Positions 54,297-62,758 of a stretch of DNA of 64,000 nt are shown here, in pieces. Position 1 is the stretch's first letter; each line of letters starts with the position of its first letter. A program made the translations under genes and the position numbers. Origin of the DNA: Thermoanaerobacter ethanolicus JW 200 (GTDB lineage: Bacteria; Bacillota; Thermoanaerobacteria; Thermoanaerobacterales; Thermoanaerobacteraceae); the NCBI RefSeq assembly GCF_003722315.1, contig NZ_CP033580.1, forward strand, positions 2,074,501-2,138,500. The letters run 5' to 3'. The notes under the pieces are model-generated. The model did not search any database. It was not told the origin of the DNA and worked only from the letters and a program-made list of their open reading frames with translations.

Positions 54297-55067
54297 CTAG
54301 ATGTATTTCCTCATGTGATTTAAAGCCGCTTTTTCTAATCTTGAAACTTGTGCTTGAGATATTCCTATCTCTTTTGCTACCTCCATCTGGGTTTTCCCTT
54401 CAAAAAATCTCATCGTCAATATCATTTTTTCCCTTTCGCTTAGTTTTTGTATTGCTTCTTTTAATGCAATTTTCTCTAGCCACACTTCATCCATATTTTT
54501 GTCATCGCTGACTTGGTCCATCACATAAATTGCATCTCCACCATCATGATATATAGGTTCAAACAAAGAAACCGGTTCTTGAATAGCATCAAGAGCCATT
54601 ACCACTTCCTCTCTTGGAAGGTCCAGCTCTTTAGCTATTTCGCCTACTGTCGGCTCTTTGGAATTTTCCGATACTAATTTGTCCCTTACCTGTAATGCTT
54701 TATAGGCTATATCTCTTAAAGATCGGCTCACCCTTATAGGAGTGTTATCTCTTAAGTATCTTCTTATTTCTCCAATTATCATTGGAACAGCATAAGTAGA
54801 AAATTTTACATTTTGATTTAAGTCAAAATTGTCAATAGCTTTTATAAGCCCTATACATCCTACTTGAAACAAATCGTCTACGTACTCTCCGCGATTATTA
54901 AACCGTTGAATAACGCTTAGTACCAATCGCAAATTCCCATTTATAAATTCTTCTCTCGCTTTTTCGTCTCCATTTTTCATCCGCTGCAGTAGCTCTTTTT
55001 GCTTGGAAGGTTTTAAAACAGGTAACTTAGAGGTATTGACACCGCAAATTTCAACTTTGTTATTCAT
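54297..55067 (-). CDS. sigG: RNA polymerase sigma-G factor (late forespore)
   Basis: The protein of about 256 residues matches SigG: MNNKVEICGVNTSKLPVLKP, region 2 with RLVLSVIQRFNNRGEYVDDL, FQVGCIGLIKAIDNFDLNQN and KFSTYAVPMIIGEIRRYLRD, and region 4 with LTMRFFEGKTQMEVAKEIGI and SQAQVSRLEKAALNHMRKYI. It directs forespore genes after engulfment. ATG 55067 follows CAGGATTT; a GTG 15 nt upstream is the alternative. The stop codon TAG lies inside the duplicated terminator. Order spoIIGA-sigE-sigG is the usual one. Confidence 0.97.
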   Translation of the reverse strand: MNNKVEICGVNTSKLPVLKPSKQKELLQRMKNGDEKAREEFINGNLRLVLSVIQRFNNRGEYVDDLFQVGCIGLIKAIDNFDLNQNVKFSTYAVPMIIGEIRRYLRDNTPIRVSRSLRDIAYKALQVRDKLVSENSKEPTVGEIAKELDLPREEVVMALDAIQEPVSLFEPIYHDGGDAIYVMDQVSDDKNMDEVWLEKIALKEAIQKLSEREKMILTMRFFEGKTQMEVAKEIGISQAQVSRLEKAALNHMRKYI

Positions 55068-55136
55068 AAATCCTGCCCCCACATGTTTAGCTTATTAACA
55101 GTATTGCCGGCAGGATAAAAAAATATACAGAAACGC

Positions 55137-55862
55137 TTAAACTAGTCTATTCATTTCTTTTTTTAATCTTTTTAAAATCTTTTTTTCTAAGCGAGAAATA
55201 TAGGACTGTGAAATTCCCAACATATCTGCCACTTCTTTTTGAGTCTTTTCTACTCCACCCTCTAATCCAAATCTAAGTCCTATTATCTTTTTTTCTCTAT
55301 CTGGTAATTTCTTTAATGCAGAAGTCAATAATTCCTTTTCTACTTCATCTTCGATATATTTATAAACTGTTTCGTTATCAGTGCCTAAAATATCTGAAAG
55401 CAAAAGTTCATTTCCATCCCAATCTACATTTAAAGGTTCATCAAAAGAAACCTCTAATTTAGTTTTGCTATTCCTTCTTAAATACATTAATATCTCATTC
55501 TCAATGCATCGAGAAGCATAAGTAGCTAATTTTATTTTTTTCTTAGGATTGAAAGTATTAATAGCTTTTATAAGTCCAATCGTGCCAATAGATATTAAAT
55601 CTTCGATTCCTACTCCTGTGTTTTCAAATTTTTTTGCTATATATACTACCAATCTTAAATTTCTTTCAATAAGTACCGTTTTTGCTTCATTATCTCCTTT
55701 TTCCATTTTTGAAATTAAATATATTTCTTCTTCTACAGAAAGAGGTGGAGGTAATGCTTCACTTCCTCCAATATAAAATATGCCTTCAGATAAATCTAAA
55801 AAATCAAGGATTTTTTTCCACAACAATAGCATTTCTATTTTTACTTTTGTTTTTAGTTGCAC
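55137..55862 (-). CDS. sigE: RNA polymerase sigma-E factor precursor (mother cell)
   Basis: The protein of about 241 residues has an N-terminal pro-sequence of about 28 residues ([18 protein letters not shown]) before [20 protein letters not shown], the SigE hallmark. Region 2 ([40 protein letters not shown]) and region 4 ([20 protein letters not shown]) follow. SpoIIGA, encoded just upstream, removes the pro-sequence. GTG 55862 is chosen since GGGGGTG lies 6 nt upstream; ATG 55877 is in frame and overlaps spoIIGA. Confidence 0.96.
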   Translation of the reverse strand: MQLKTKVKIEMLLLWKKILDFLDLSEGIFYIGGSEALPPPLSVEEEIYLISKMEKGDNEAKTVLIERNLRLVVYIAKKFENTGVGIEDLISIGTIGLIKAINTFNPKKKIKLATYASRCIENEILMYLRRNSKTKLEVSFDEPLNVDWDGNELLLSDILGTDNETVYKYIEDEVEKELLTSALKKLPDREKKIIGLRFGLEGGVEKTQKEVADMLGISQSYISRLEKKILKRLKKEMNRLV

Positions 55863-55876
55863 TTCCAACACCCCCA

Positions 55877-56707
55877 TTATACTAAAATTTCTGGTGCTAA
55901 CAACGCCGCATAATTACCACATTTATCTATTTGGCTTTTGTATACTCCTACTATTACATTCCTTATCTCTTTTTCACCTACCACTAATTTATCTGGCTTA
56001 AATCCTAACATTATTCCTTTAGACTGTCCTACTGATATAAAGGGTATTAACCTTATCCTTGATAACCATCTTTCCTCTTTCAAAACTTCAAAAATTTTGT
56101 TAAAATCTATCTTCTCTTCATTTAATAAAATTTCCATATTATCAGGAAGTATATTTTTCATAGCCAAAAACTCTACTACCACAACAGGCGATTTAGTTAA
56201 AGGGTCGTATAATCTATTTCCAGTATCTAATAATCCTTTTATCTCTATTTGTTTTTGAAAAATTTCTATTTTTATGCTGTATAACATTTTTTCCTCTTTT
56301 GATTTTCTCACTATATAATCCCAATTAGTATAGAAAAGTAAAATAGCTATCAATATTCCAATCCATAAACTGTGTAAATTAAATTTTGCCGTATACAAAA
56401 CTGCAAAAATTGTCCCACCTATCGCAAAAGAAATTAGATAAAAAACTGCTAAAATTCTCAAAAATTCTTTTAATGTTTTTGGAGTAAATGCCATATATAT
56501 TATTAAGAGAGATAAAATAATTTTTGCGAAAACTTCGTGAATCATCTTATAAGGTAACAAAAAAAATATTAGGACATAACACGCTCCCAATAATGCACCT
56601 AAAAAAAGCTTAATAGGTTTGCTGCCCTTTTTAGAAAATTTTCGTGTAAGGGATAAAATAAGATAGTTAATAATTAAATTTTCGAAAAAAATTACGTCTA
56701 AATACAT
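55877..56707 (-). CDS. spoIIGA: Sigma-E processing peptidase SpoIIGA
   Basis: The 276-residue protein has five membrane segments (residues 5-150) and a C-terminal aspartic-protease half with [20 protein letters not shown] (catalytic DTGN), [20 protein letters not shown] and [11 protein letters not shown]. It resides in the septal membrane and cleaves pro-SigE after a signal from the forespore. The frame runs into the start of sigE, so the two are co-translated. Confidence 0.95.
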   Translation of the reverse strand: MYLDVIFFENLIINYLILSLTRKFSKKGSKPIKLFLGALLGACYVLIFFLLPYKMIHEVFAKIILSLLIIYMAFTPKTLKEFLRILAVFYLISFAIGGTIFAVLYTAKFNLHSLWIGILIAILLFYTNWDYIVRKSKEEKMLYSIKIEIFQKQIEIKGLLDTGNRLYDPLTKSPVVVVEFLAMKNILPDNMEILLNEEKIDFNKIFEVLKEERWLSRIRLIPFISVGQSKGIMLGFKPDKLVVGEKEIRNVIVGVYKSQIDKCGNYAALLAPEILV

Positions 56708-56857
56708 TCATACCATCCCCGGGGACTCTTTTAATCCTTATACAATGTATATTCCCATTTGCTTATTTTATTCATATTATAAAATAAAAATCTCAAATTT
56801 ATTGTAATATTTTGGAATAAAAATAAGGTTGTTTTTGTAGAATTTTTGCATAAAAAA

Positions 56858-56881
56858 ATCTGCAAAGAAACCTTTGCAGAT
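56858..56881 (-). terminator. ftsZ terminator copy carrying the U-tract (left direct repeat of the small element)
   Basis: ATCTGCAAAG-AAAC-CTTTGCAGAT-type hairpin, present as an exact 24-bp repeat at 56858-56881 and 57214-57237. On the minus strand only this left copy is followed by seven T, so it is the complete terminator. Confidence 0.85.
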
Positions 56882-57213
56882 CAGACTGTAGACAAACTTT
56901 CGTAAAGGAGATATTTTGCATAAGGAGCGACTTGTTACAAAGCGGCCCGGCACTCAAGTAAGAGAGTTTGATATAAGCAAAAATAGAAAAAACAAGCATA
57001 CTTACTTGAGTGCCGGGAAACTTAGCAAGACCGAGGGTGGAGGCAGGGCCGAAGCCATGGATGGCGAAGGCGGGCACCTGAGGCAAGGAGGCCGATTGTG
57101 CCCGGTACCCTGCCGGAGCCCGAAGGTCGAGCTTTAGTTTTGTCGCTTTGGAACATCGGAGCGACGATGCAAAATATCTCCTTTGAATATTTTTTAACTT
57201 TGTCAACAAACTG
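56882..57213 (-). mobile_element. 332-bp non-autonomous (MITE-like) element related to the IS1182
   Basis: The ends CAGACTGTAGACAAA (left) and CAGTTTGTTGACAAAGTTAA (right, inward) match the right and left ends of the IS at 52706-54271. It is flanked by a perfect 24-bp duplication of the ftsZ terminator. Internally an 18-bp inverted repeat, AAAGGAGATATTTTGCAT, occurs at 56904-56921 and 57167-57184. A 17-bp perfect hairpin CCCGGCACTCAAGTAAG (56946-56962 with 57001-57017) is followed by a GC-rich core. It encodes no transposase and no credible protein. Confidence 0.88.
57018..57140. ncRNA. GC-rich, self-complementary core of the MITE-like element (candidate structured RNA)
   Basis: About 120 nt with far higher GC than anything around it. 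Nested pairings are GACC/GGTC (57029-57032 with 57125-57128), GGCAGGG/CCCTGCC (57042-57048 with 57108-57114), GCCAT/ATGGC (57053-57064) and GGGCAC/GTGCCC (57072-57077 with 57098-57103), with repeated CGAAGG/CGAAGC loops. This gives a plausible multibranch fold on either strand. It superficially recalls mobile-element RNAs, but I cannot match any consensus. Whether it is transcribed is unknown. Confidence 0.4.
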
Positions 57214-57237
57214 ATCTGCAAAGAAACCTTTGCAGAT

Positions 57238-58311
57238 TTATCGTCTCCCTCTTCTTAAAAAAGTAGGTATATCTAAATCATCACTGTCTATAACATTTTC
57301 TAATTTTACTTCAGGCTCCCTAGTGTCTTTTTTCTTTGCTGTATCCTTAGATTTTTCATTTCTTTCAAATCCTGTAGCTATAACAGTAATCCTTATTTGG
57401 TCCTCTAATGCCTCGTCTATTACTGCACCAAATATAATATTTGCATCAGGGTCTGCAGCTTCATAGATAAAATTAGCCGCTTCATTAACTTCAAATATGG
57501 TTAAATTTGGACCTCCTGCAATATTAAGTAATATTCCTCTTGAGCCTTCAATTGAAGTCTCTAATAATGGACTATGGATTGCTTGTTTCGCTGCCTCAGT
57601 CGCTTTATTCTCCCCAGAAGCTATACCTATTCCCATATGTGCAAGTCCTGTATTTGTCATAATAGTTTTAACATCAGCAAAATCCACATTTACAAGTCCA
57701 GGGACTGCGATAAGGTCGGATATACCTTGAACACCCTGTCTTAAAACATCATCTGCTAATTTAAAAGCATCAATCATTGAAGTCTTTTTTTCAACAACTT
57801 GCAATAATCTATCATTAGGAATAGTAATAAGAGCATCTACATGTTTTTTAAGTTCTTCAATGCCCATTTCTGCATGGGCCATCCTTTTTCTCCCTTCAAA
57901 GGTAAAAGGCTTGGTAACTACTCCTACAGTCAAAATTCCTAATTCTTTTGCTATTTCTGCCACAACAGGAGCAGCTCCTGTGCCTGTGCCTCCTCCCATG
58001 CCAGAAGTGATAAATATCATATCAGCACCTTTTATAACTCGTTCTATTTCTTCTCTAGATTCTTCAGCAGCTTTTTTCCCAATTTCAGGGTTTGCTCCTG
58101 CTCCTAACCCTTTTGTTAATTTTTCACCAATTTGTATTTTTATTTCAGCTTTCGATAAATAAAGAGCCTGCTTGTCTGTATTAATTGCAATAAACTCAAC
58201 ACCGCGAAGGCCAGCATCAATCATTCGATTTACAGCATTTCCGCCTCCACCACCAACTCCTATTACTTTAATAGCAGCAAATTGTTCCATATCAGTTTCT
58301 ATACCTATCAC
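57238..58311 (-). CDS. ftsZ: Cell division GTPase FtsZ
   Basis: The 357-residue tubulin homologue has [20 protein letters not shown], the T4 loop [20 protein letters not shown], the T7 catalytic loop [20 protein letters not shown] and the C-terminal conserved peptide [14 protein letters not shown], which binds FtsA and SepF. It polymerises into the Z ring. Start is GTG 58311, with AGGAGGG 6 nt upstream. Its terminator has been split by the small mobile element. Confidence 0.98.
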   Translation of the reverse strand: MIGIETDMEQFAAIKVIGVGGGGGNAVNRMIDAGLRGVEFIAINTDKQALYLSKAEIKIQIGEKLTKGLGAGANPEIGKKAAEESREEIERVIKGADMIFITSGMGGGTGTGAAPVVAEIAKELGILTVGVVTKPFTFEGRKRMAHAEMGIEELKKHVDALITIPNDRLLQVVEKKTSMIDAFKLADDVLRQGVQGISDLIAVPGLVNVDFADVKTIMTNTGLAHMGIGIASGENKATEAAKQAIHSPLLETSIEGSRGILLNIAGGPNLTIFEVNEAANFIYEAADPDANIIFGAVIDEALEDQIRITVIATGFERNEKSKDTAKKKDTREPEVKLENVIDSDDLDIPTFLRRGRR

Positions 58312-58326
58312 AAAAAACCCTCCTCT

Positions 58327-59553
58327 TTACGCCCAAAAATCGCTAAATATTTCTTTGAGTTTATCAACTAATTTAGAACTCTTTTTCTCTTTTTTATCAG
58401 TCGGTTGGGCATTATGCATAAACCTCTTATTGTTATATACATATTTTACCACTCCTACCCCTGCCGAGTAAATAGGAGTTGCTACTCCGATATTTTGCGG
58501 AGAACCAATGCGAATGTTTCTATTAAAAATTTTTTGTGCCAACTCTATATTTCCTTTTAAAAAGGAAATGCCTCCACCTGTTATGACTACATTTGTAACA
58601 ATGTCTTCCAGAACTTTTGCTTCTTCCAATCTCTCATACACAAGCATTAAAAGTTCAGAAACCCTCGCTTCTATTATATCAGATATTTCATTTACATCTG
58701 TAGCTGATTTGCTTTTACCTGCTAAACTAGCAATTTTAATTGGTTCCAGCTTTTCAGGGGATAATTTTTCTAAAGTTCCATATTTCTTCTTTATATTTTC
58801 GGCTTCTTCAAAAGAAATCTTTAACCCTATAGATAAATCGTTTGTGATATGCCATCCACCGACTGCTATCATAGATGAATAAATAAGGCTGCCATACTTG
58901 AAAACAGAAATATCAGTCACTCCTGCACCCACATCAATTAATGCAACCCCCAACTCTTTTTCATCTTTTAAAAGTACTGCTTCTCCTGTAGCTAAAGGGC
59001 CTACAATTATTCCCTCTACCTCTAACCCTGCTTTTTTAACGCACTTTTCCATATTTTGAATAGCGGTAACACTACCTGTTACTATAGCGGCATTTACCTC
59101 TAACCTTATACCCGCCATTCCAACAGGGTCTTTTATTTCCCCATACCCATCCACAACATATTCTAATGGTATAACATCGATAATTTCTTTATCAGAAGGA
59201 ATAGCAATGATTTTAGCAGCTTGTAAAACTCTATCCACATCTTGTTTTGTTATTTCTCTATCTTCTCTCGATACTGCTACTACTCCATTGTTTTTATATA
59301 TAGTCGTCAACCCTCCATATATTTTCAAATACACAGAGGATATTTTTTGGTTGGCCATTCTTTCCGCTTGCTCTACAGACTTTTTTATAGAATAGGCAGT
59401 TTCATCTATATCTACAATAACCCCTTTTTTAACCCCATAACACGGATAATAGCCAATCCCAACAATATGCAGTTCTCCATTTTTATCCCCTTCTCCAATA
59501 ATTGTACATACTTTAGATGTGCCAATGTCTAAACCAACTATTAAATCACCCAT
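58327..59553 (-). CDS. ftsA: Cell division protein FtsA (actin-like membrane anchor)
   Basis: The 408-residue ASKHA protein has the phosphate-1 loop VGLDIGTSKVCTIIGE, GALIDVGAGVTDISVFKYGS-type phosphate-2 loop (LGVALIDVGAGVTDISVFKY), the adenosine motif VVITGGGISFLKG, and a C-terminal amphipathic helix LVDKLKEIFSDFWA for membrane binding. It tethers FtsZ to the membrane. ATG 59553 follows AGGAGG by 8 nt; TTG 59559 is an alternative. The ftsA-ftsZ gap is 15 nt. Confidence 0.95.
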   Translation of the reverse strand: MGDLIVGLDIGTSKVCTIIGEGDKNGELHIVGIGYYPCYGVKKGVIVDIDETAYSIKKSVEQAERMANQKISSVYLKIYGGLTTIYKNNGVVAVSREDREITKQDVDRVLQAAKIIAIPSDKEIIDVIPLEYVVDGYGEIKDPVGMAGIRLEVNAAIVTGSVTAIQNMEKCVKKAGLEVEGIIVGPLATGEAVLLKDEKELGVALIDVGAGVTDISVFKYGSLIYSSMIAVGGWHITNDLSIGLKISFEEAENIKKKYGTLEKLSPEKLEPIKIASLAGKSKSATDVNEISDIIEARVSELLMLVYERLEEAKVLEDIVTNVVITGGGISFLKGNIELAQKIFNRNIRIGSPQNIGVATPIYSAGVGVVKYVYNNKRFMHNAQPTDKKEKKSSKLVDKLKEIFSDFWA

Positions 59554-59578
59554 TATCAAATCCTCCTTCAGGAGACTG

Positions 59579-59923
59579 CTATCTTTTTCGCATCTTGTCT
59601 ATCAGATATCTCCTTATATATGCAAAATTGACAAATAGCCTGCTTCCAAATACAAAAATTGCCGCAAGATAAATAGGAACTCCTAACACATCTCCAATAT
59701 AAGCAAGGCCTCCTGCCAATATCGCATTGCCAAAAAAGCCAGTTATAAAAATAAGATTATCAAACTTCTCTTCAAGACTAGCTCTAATACCACCAAAAAC
59801 TGAATCCAACGCTGCAAGAATAGCAACAGATAAATAAGAAACATAAGTGCTGGGGATATTAATTGGCAAAATAAAACCTATCACTATTCCTATTAATAAA
59901 CTAACTATTATAATATAAGCCAT
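59579..59923 (-). CDS. sbp: Small basic protein Sbp (DUF1290)
   Basis: The 114-residue protein has three to four hydrophobic segments (IIIVSLLIGIVIGFILPINI, LSVAILAALDSVFGGIRASL, GFFGNAILAGGLAYIGDVLG) and a basic C-terminus. It matches the DUF1290/Sbp family found between DUF881 genes and ftsA. Function is unknown but the context is division. It overlaps the DUF881 gene by one nt. Confidence 0.88.
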   Translation of the reverse strand: MAYIIIVSLLIGIVIGFILPINIPSTYVSYLSVAILAALDSVFGGIRASLEEKFDNLIFITGFFGNAILAGGLAYIGDVLGVPIYLAAIFVFGSRLFVNFAYIRRYLIDKMRKR

Positions 59924-60645
59924 TACTTGTTCTCTCCTTCAACTAAAGGTTTTGCATATCTAAACTTTATCACTCCGTCATATTTTTTAATCAATATATT
60001 GTCCGATTTTTTGATATTTACCTCTATTCCCCAAGTAGCTAAAGTATCTACTACTCCACCCTTTAGCTTAAGAGCAGCCTCTAATGTATCAGGGTCTCCA
60101 ATAGCCTTTATGACATACGGCGCAGAAAAACGCACAGAATTTACATTTACTGTAGGGCCAACGCACCTAATTTCTGAAGTAGCAATTAATCTTTGGTCAT
60201 TTAAAGATATGGCCTCCGCTCCTGCCGCTCTTAGCTCATTTACAACTCGCAATAAATCCTCATCGTGGACCAGAAATAAATTAGGGTCTTGTCCTGGGGG
60301 AACGGCTTGTTTGCTATCATTTATAGTTACAATTACTCCTGGACCTTGAAGGTCAGTCAGTCCTGCTAATTCTTTATATTTTTCTACATCATTTTTCAAA
60401 GTTTGAGTAATTACGCTATTCTTGGACGCAGAATCTTCGTAAGCATTTATTTTTGTTTCTAAATCATTAATCTGTTTTAGAAGAGCATCTTTTTCCGACT
60501 GCAGTTCCTTTAATTGAGCTGCCAATTCTTCTGCTCTCTGCACAGTAACTACGCCGCTTTTTTTTACTATTTTAAATTGAGTAGAAAGCATTATTCCTAA
60601 TACTATTGAAACTAAAGCTACGGAAATATATACACTTTTTTTCAT
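59923..60645 (-). CDS. DUF881 family protein
   Basis: The 240-residue protein has an N-terminal membrane anchor (SVYISVALVSIVLGIMLSTQ), a coiled coil (about residues 35-80), and the DUF881 domain with GPGVIVTINDSKQAVPPG, LVVHDEDLLRVVNELRAAGA-like and AEAISLNDQRLIATSEIRCV. Members sit in division clusters next to ftsQ; no enzymatic role is known. ATG 60645 follows GGGGGTACTT; a longer frame starts at 60657. Confidence 0.88.
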   Translation of the reverse strand: MKKSVYISVALVSIVLGIMLSTQFKIVKKSGVVTVQRAEELAAQLKELQSEKDALLKQINDLETKINAYEDSASKNSVITQTLKNDVEKYKELAGLTDLQGPGVIVTINDSKQAVPPGQDPNLFLVHDEDLLRVVNELRAAGAEAISLNDQRLIATSEIRCVGPTVNVNSVRFSAPYVIKAIGDPDTLEAALKLKGGVVDTLATWGIEVNIKKSDNILIKKYDGVIKFRYAKPLVEGENK

Positions 60646-60660
60646 AAGTACCCCCATCCT

Positions 60661-61374
60661 CTATGGCATAAATACTGGATTGCTGTCTCCAATAATTTGA
60701 ATTGTACCTTTATGATACCCTTTTTCAACCAAATCTTTTAATATTAATTCGGCAAATTTGAAAGAATAATTAATATCAGAAGGATTGTCAAAAGATATAT
60801 CTATGCCATTTTTTGTAACTAATATAATTTGTCTTTCATTCATATATTTTATAACAGAACAAAAATCAGTACCTTCTATGAGTTCTAAAAGCGTTCCCAA
60901 ATAACTTTTTTCAAAAATATCATTCAACTTTTTGCCAATTTGATATTTCTCAACTTTTATTCCTTCTATAACAGGAAGTTCAGGGTTATAATCGTCCTTT
61001 TTTATTACCACTCCTTCTTTATCTATCATTAAATAGTCTTTTTGATATTTGACTTGTGCAACTATTTGTCTTTCTTTTATAAATATTTCTACAGTATCAG
61101 GATATTGAATTTTTACTTTGCTTTCTTTTATATAGGGGTTAGCAAGTAAATTACTTTCTATTTTTTTAGGAGTAACTTTAAAAATATTCATTCCATAATC
61201 TATCATAGCCAACTCTTTAATATCATTAAAAGATAAAATTTGATTGCCTACAACTTTTATAGTTTTAATCTCAAAATAATTTGATTGAAACATAAAAAGG
61301 TAAAGCAAAACTATAAATACTAGCATCACAAACATAAATATTAAAAACCGCTTCTTAAAAGCCCTTTTAACCAT
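60661..61374 (-). CDS. ftsQ: Cell division protein FtsQ/DivIB
   Basis: The 237-residue protein has a short cytoplasmic basic tail, one membrane segment (FLIFMFVMLVFIVLLYLFMF), a POTRA domain (FEIKTIKVVGNQILSFNDIK, ANPYIKESKVKIQYPDTVEI) and a beta domain ending IQIIGDSNPVFMP. It links the cytoplasmic ring to FtsB/FtsL and septal synthases. ATG 61374 follows AGGGGATGG; the open frame extends further upstream into the intercistronic hairpin. Confidence 0.9.
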   Translation of the reverse strand: MVKRAFKKRFLIFMFVMLVFIVLLYLFMFQSNYFEIKTIKVVGNQILSFNDIKELAMIDYGMNIFKVTPKKIESNLLANPYIKESKVKIQYPDTVEIFIKERQIVAQVKYQKDYLMIDKEGVVIKKDDYNPELPVIEGIKVEKYQIGKKLNDIFEKSYLGTLLELIEGTDFCSVIKYMNERQIILVTKNGIDISFDNPSDINYSFKFAELILKDLVEKGYHKGTIQIIGDSNPVFMP

Positions 61375-61408
61375 TAAACCATCCCCTGCTTGTACTTTTC
61401 TTTCGCAT

Positions 61409-61437
61409 ATGTAAAACAGCATGACGCTGTTTTACAT
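61409..61437 (-). promoter_or_regulatory. Intercistronic hairpin between murA and ftsQ
   Basis: ATGTAAAACAGC and GCTGTTTTACAT form a perfect 12-bp stem with a 5-nt loop. It includes the murA stop codon and lacks a U-tract, so it is more likely an mRNA processing or stability element than a full terminator. Confidence 0.55.
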
Positions 61438-62685
61438 TATTCTTACAATATCCCCTCCCACACTTTTTAAAGCCTTTTCGATTGATTCATATCCTCTATC
61501 AATGTGTTCTGCTTCTTCTACTATTGTAGCACCTACTGCCCCCAAACCTGCAATAATCAAAGCAGCTCCTCCCCTTAAATCTCTTGCTACTACTTTTGCA
61601 CCCATTAGCTTCTCAACACCACGTATTACCGCTACTCTTCCATCCACTTTTATATCTGCTCCCATTCGTATAAGTTCTTCTGTGTATTTAAATCTATTAT
61701 CAAATATTGTCTCCGTAACAATAGATGTCCCATCTGCTACAGATAAAACCGAAACCATCTGAGGCTGCAAATCTGTGGGATAGCCAGGGTATGGCAATGT
61801 AACAATCATATCTACTGCTTTGGGGCGCTTATCGCCTATAATTTTTATATAATCATTTCCGGCATGTATTTCGCATCCCGTCTCTCTCAATTTTGACAGC
61901 AATGGTTCTAAATGTTCTTTTAAAGCATTTACTACTGTTAATTCTCCTCGTGTCATCGCCGCAGCACAAAGATAAGTACCTGCAACAATTCTATCTGGAA
62001 TTATGGTGTATTCCGCATCATGCAATCTTTTTACTCCTTCTATGATAATCGTGTTAGTACCAGCTCCTGATATTTTCGCCCCCATAGAGTTTAAGAAATT
62101 CTGCAAGTCTTCTATTTCCGGTTCTTTTGCCGCATTTCTAATGATGGTAATACCTTCTGCAAAAACTCCCGCCAACATAATATTTTCTGTAGCTCCTACA
62201 CTAGGAAGGTCTAAGTGAATTTCATTTCCTCTTATCTTCCCACCTTCACATTTAATATATCCATAAGACTCTTCAATTTTAACTCCTAATCTTCTCAAAC
62301 CCTTAAGATGTAAATCTATAGGTCTGTGTCCTATATCACAACCTCCTGGAAAACTCATCAAAGCTTTTTTGTTTCTTGATATTAAAGCCCCCATCAAGAA
62401 TATAGATGACCTCATGGTTCTCATTAAGCTATCAGGTATTTCACTATCTTTTACATCCCTTGCATCTACAATAATATCTCTGCCTTTAAAAGTTATCTTA
62501 CACCCTAAATGTTCTAAAATTTCTATCATTGAATAAACATCTTTTAATTTTGGACAATCATGTATTACAGAAATCCCTTCATTTAAAATTGATGCTGCAA
62601 GGATGGGTAAAACAGAATTTTTAGCGCCATTTACCTTTAACTCACCATACAGCCTGTTCCCTCCATTAATTTTAAATTTCCCCAT
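61432..62685 (-). CDS. murA: UDP-N-acetylglucosamine 1-carboxyvinyltransferase MurA
   Basis: The 417-residue EPSP-synthase-fold enzyme has NGAKNSVLPILAASIL at the N-terminus, the PEP-binding active-site Cys in SFPGGCDIGHRPIDLHLKGL, and LPYPGYPTDLQPQMV with the catalytic Asp of the late domain. It catalyses the first committed step of peptidoglycan synthesis. AGGGGTGATAAG precedes ATG 62685. Confidence 0.97.
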   Translation of the reverse strand: MGKFKINGGNRLYGELKVNGAKNSVLPILAASILNEGISVIHDCPKLKDVYSMIEILEHLGCKITFKGRDIIVDARDVKDSEIPDSLMRTMRSSIFLMGALISRNKKALMSFPGGCDIGHRPIDLHLKGLRRLGVKIEESYGYIKCEGGKIRGNEIHLDLPSVGATENIMLAGVFAEGITIIRNAAKEPEIEDLQNFLNSMGAKISGAGTNTIIIEGVKRLHDAEYTIIPDRIVAGTYLCAAAMTRGELTVVNALKEHLEPLLSKLRETGCEIHAGNDYIKIIGDKRPKAVDMIVTLPYPGYPTDLQPQMVSVLSVADGTSIVTETIFDNRFKYTEELIRMGADIKVDGRVAVIRGVEKLMGAKVVARDLRGGAALIIAGLGAVGATIVEEAEHIDRGYESIEKALKSVGGDIVRIM

Positions 62686-62758
62686 CTTATCACCCCTAAA
62701 TTTAATACAGCTTACACCATATACTATGCATAAATAAGATGGGGTGTTACATAAGGTA

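Noticed and set aside
56799-57221. 140-codon minus-strand and 73-codon plus-strand open frames over the small mobile element
   Set aside because: Both cross hairpins, terminal repeats and duplicated target. Their composition reflects the GC-rich core rather than a protein.
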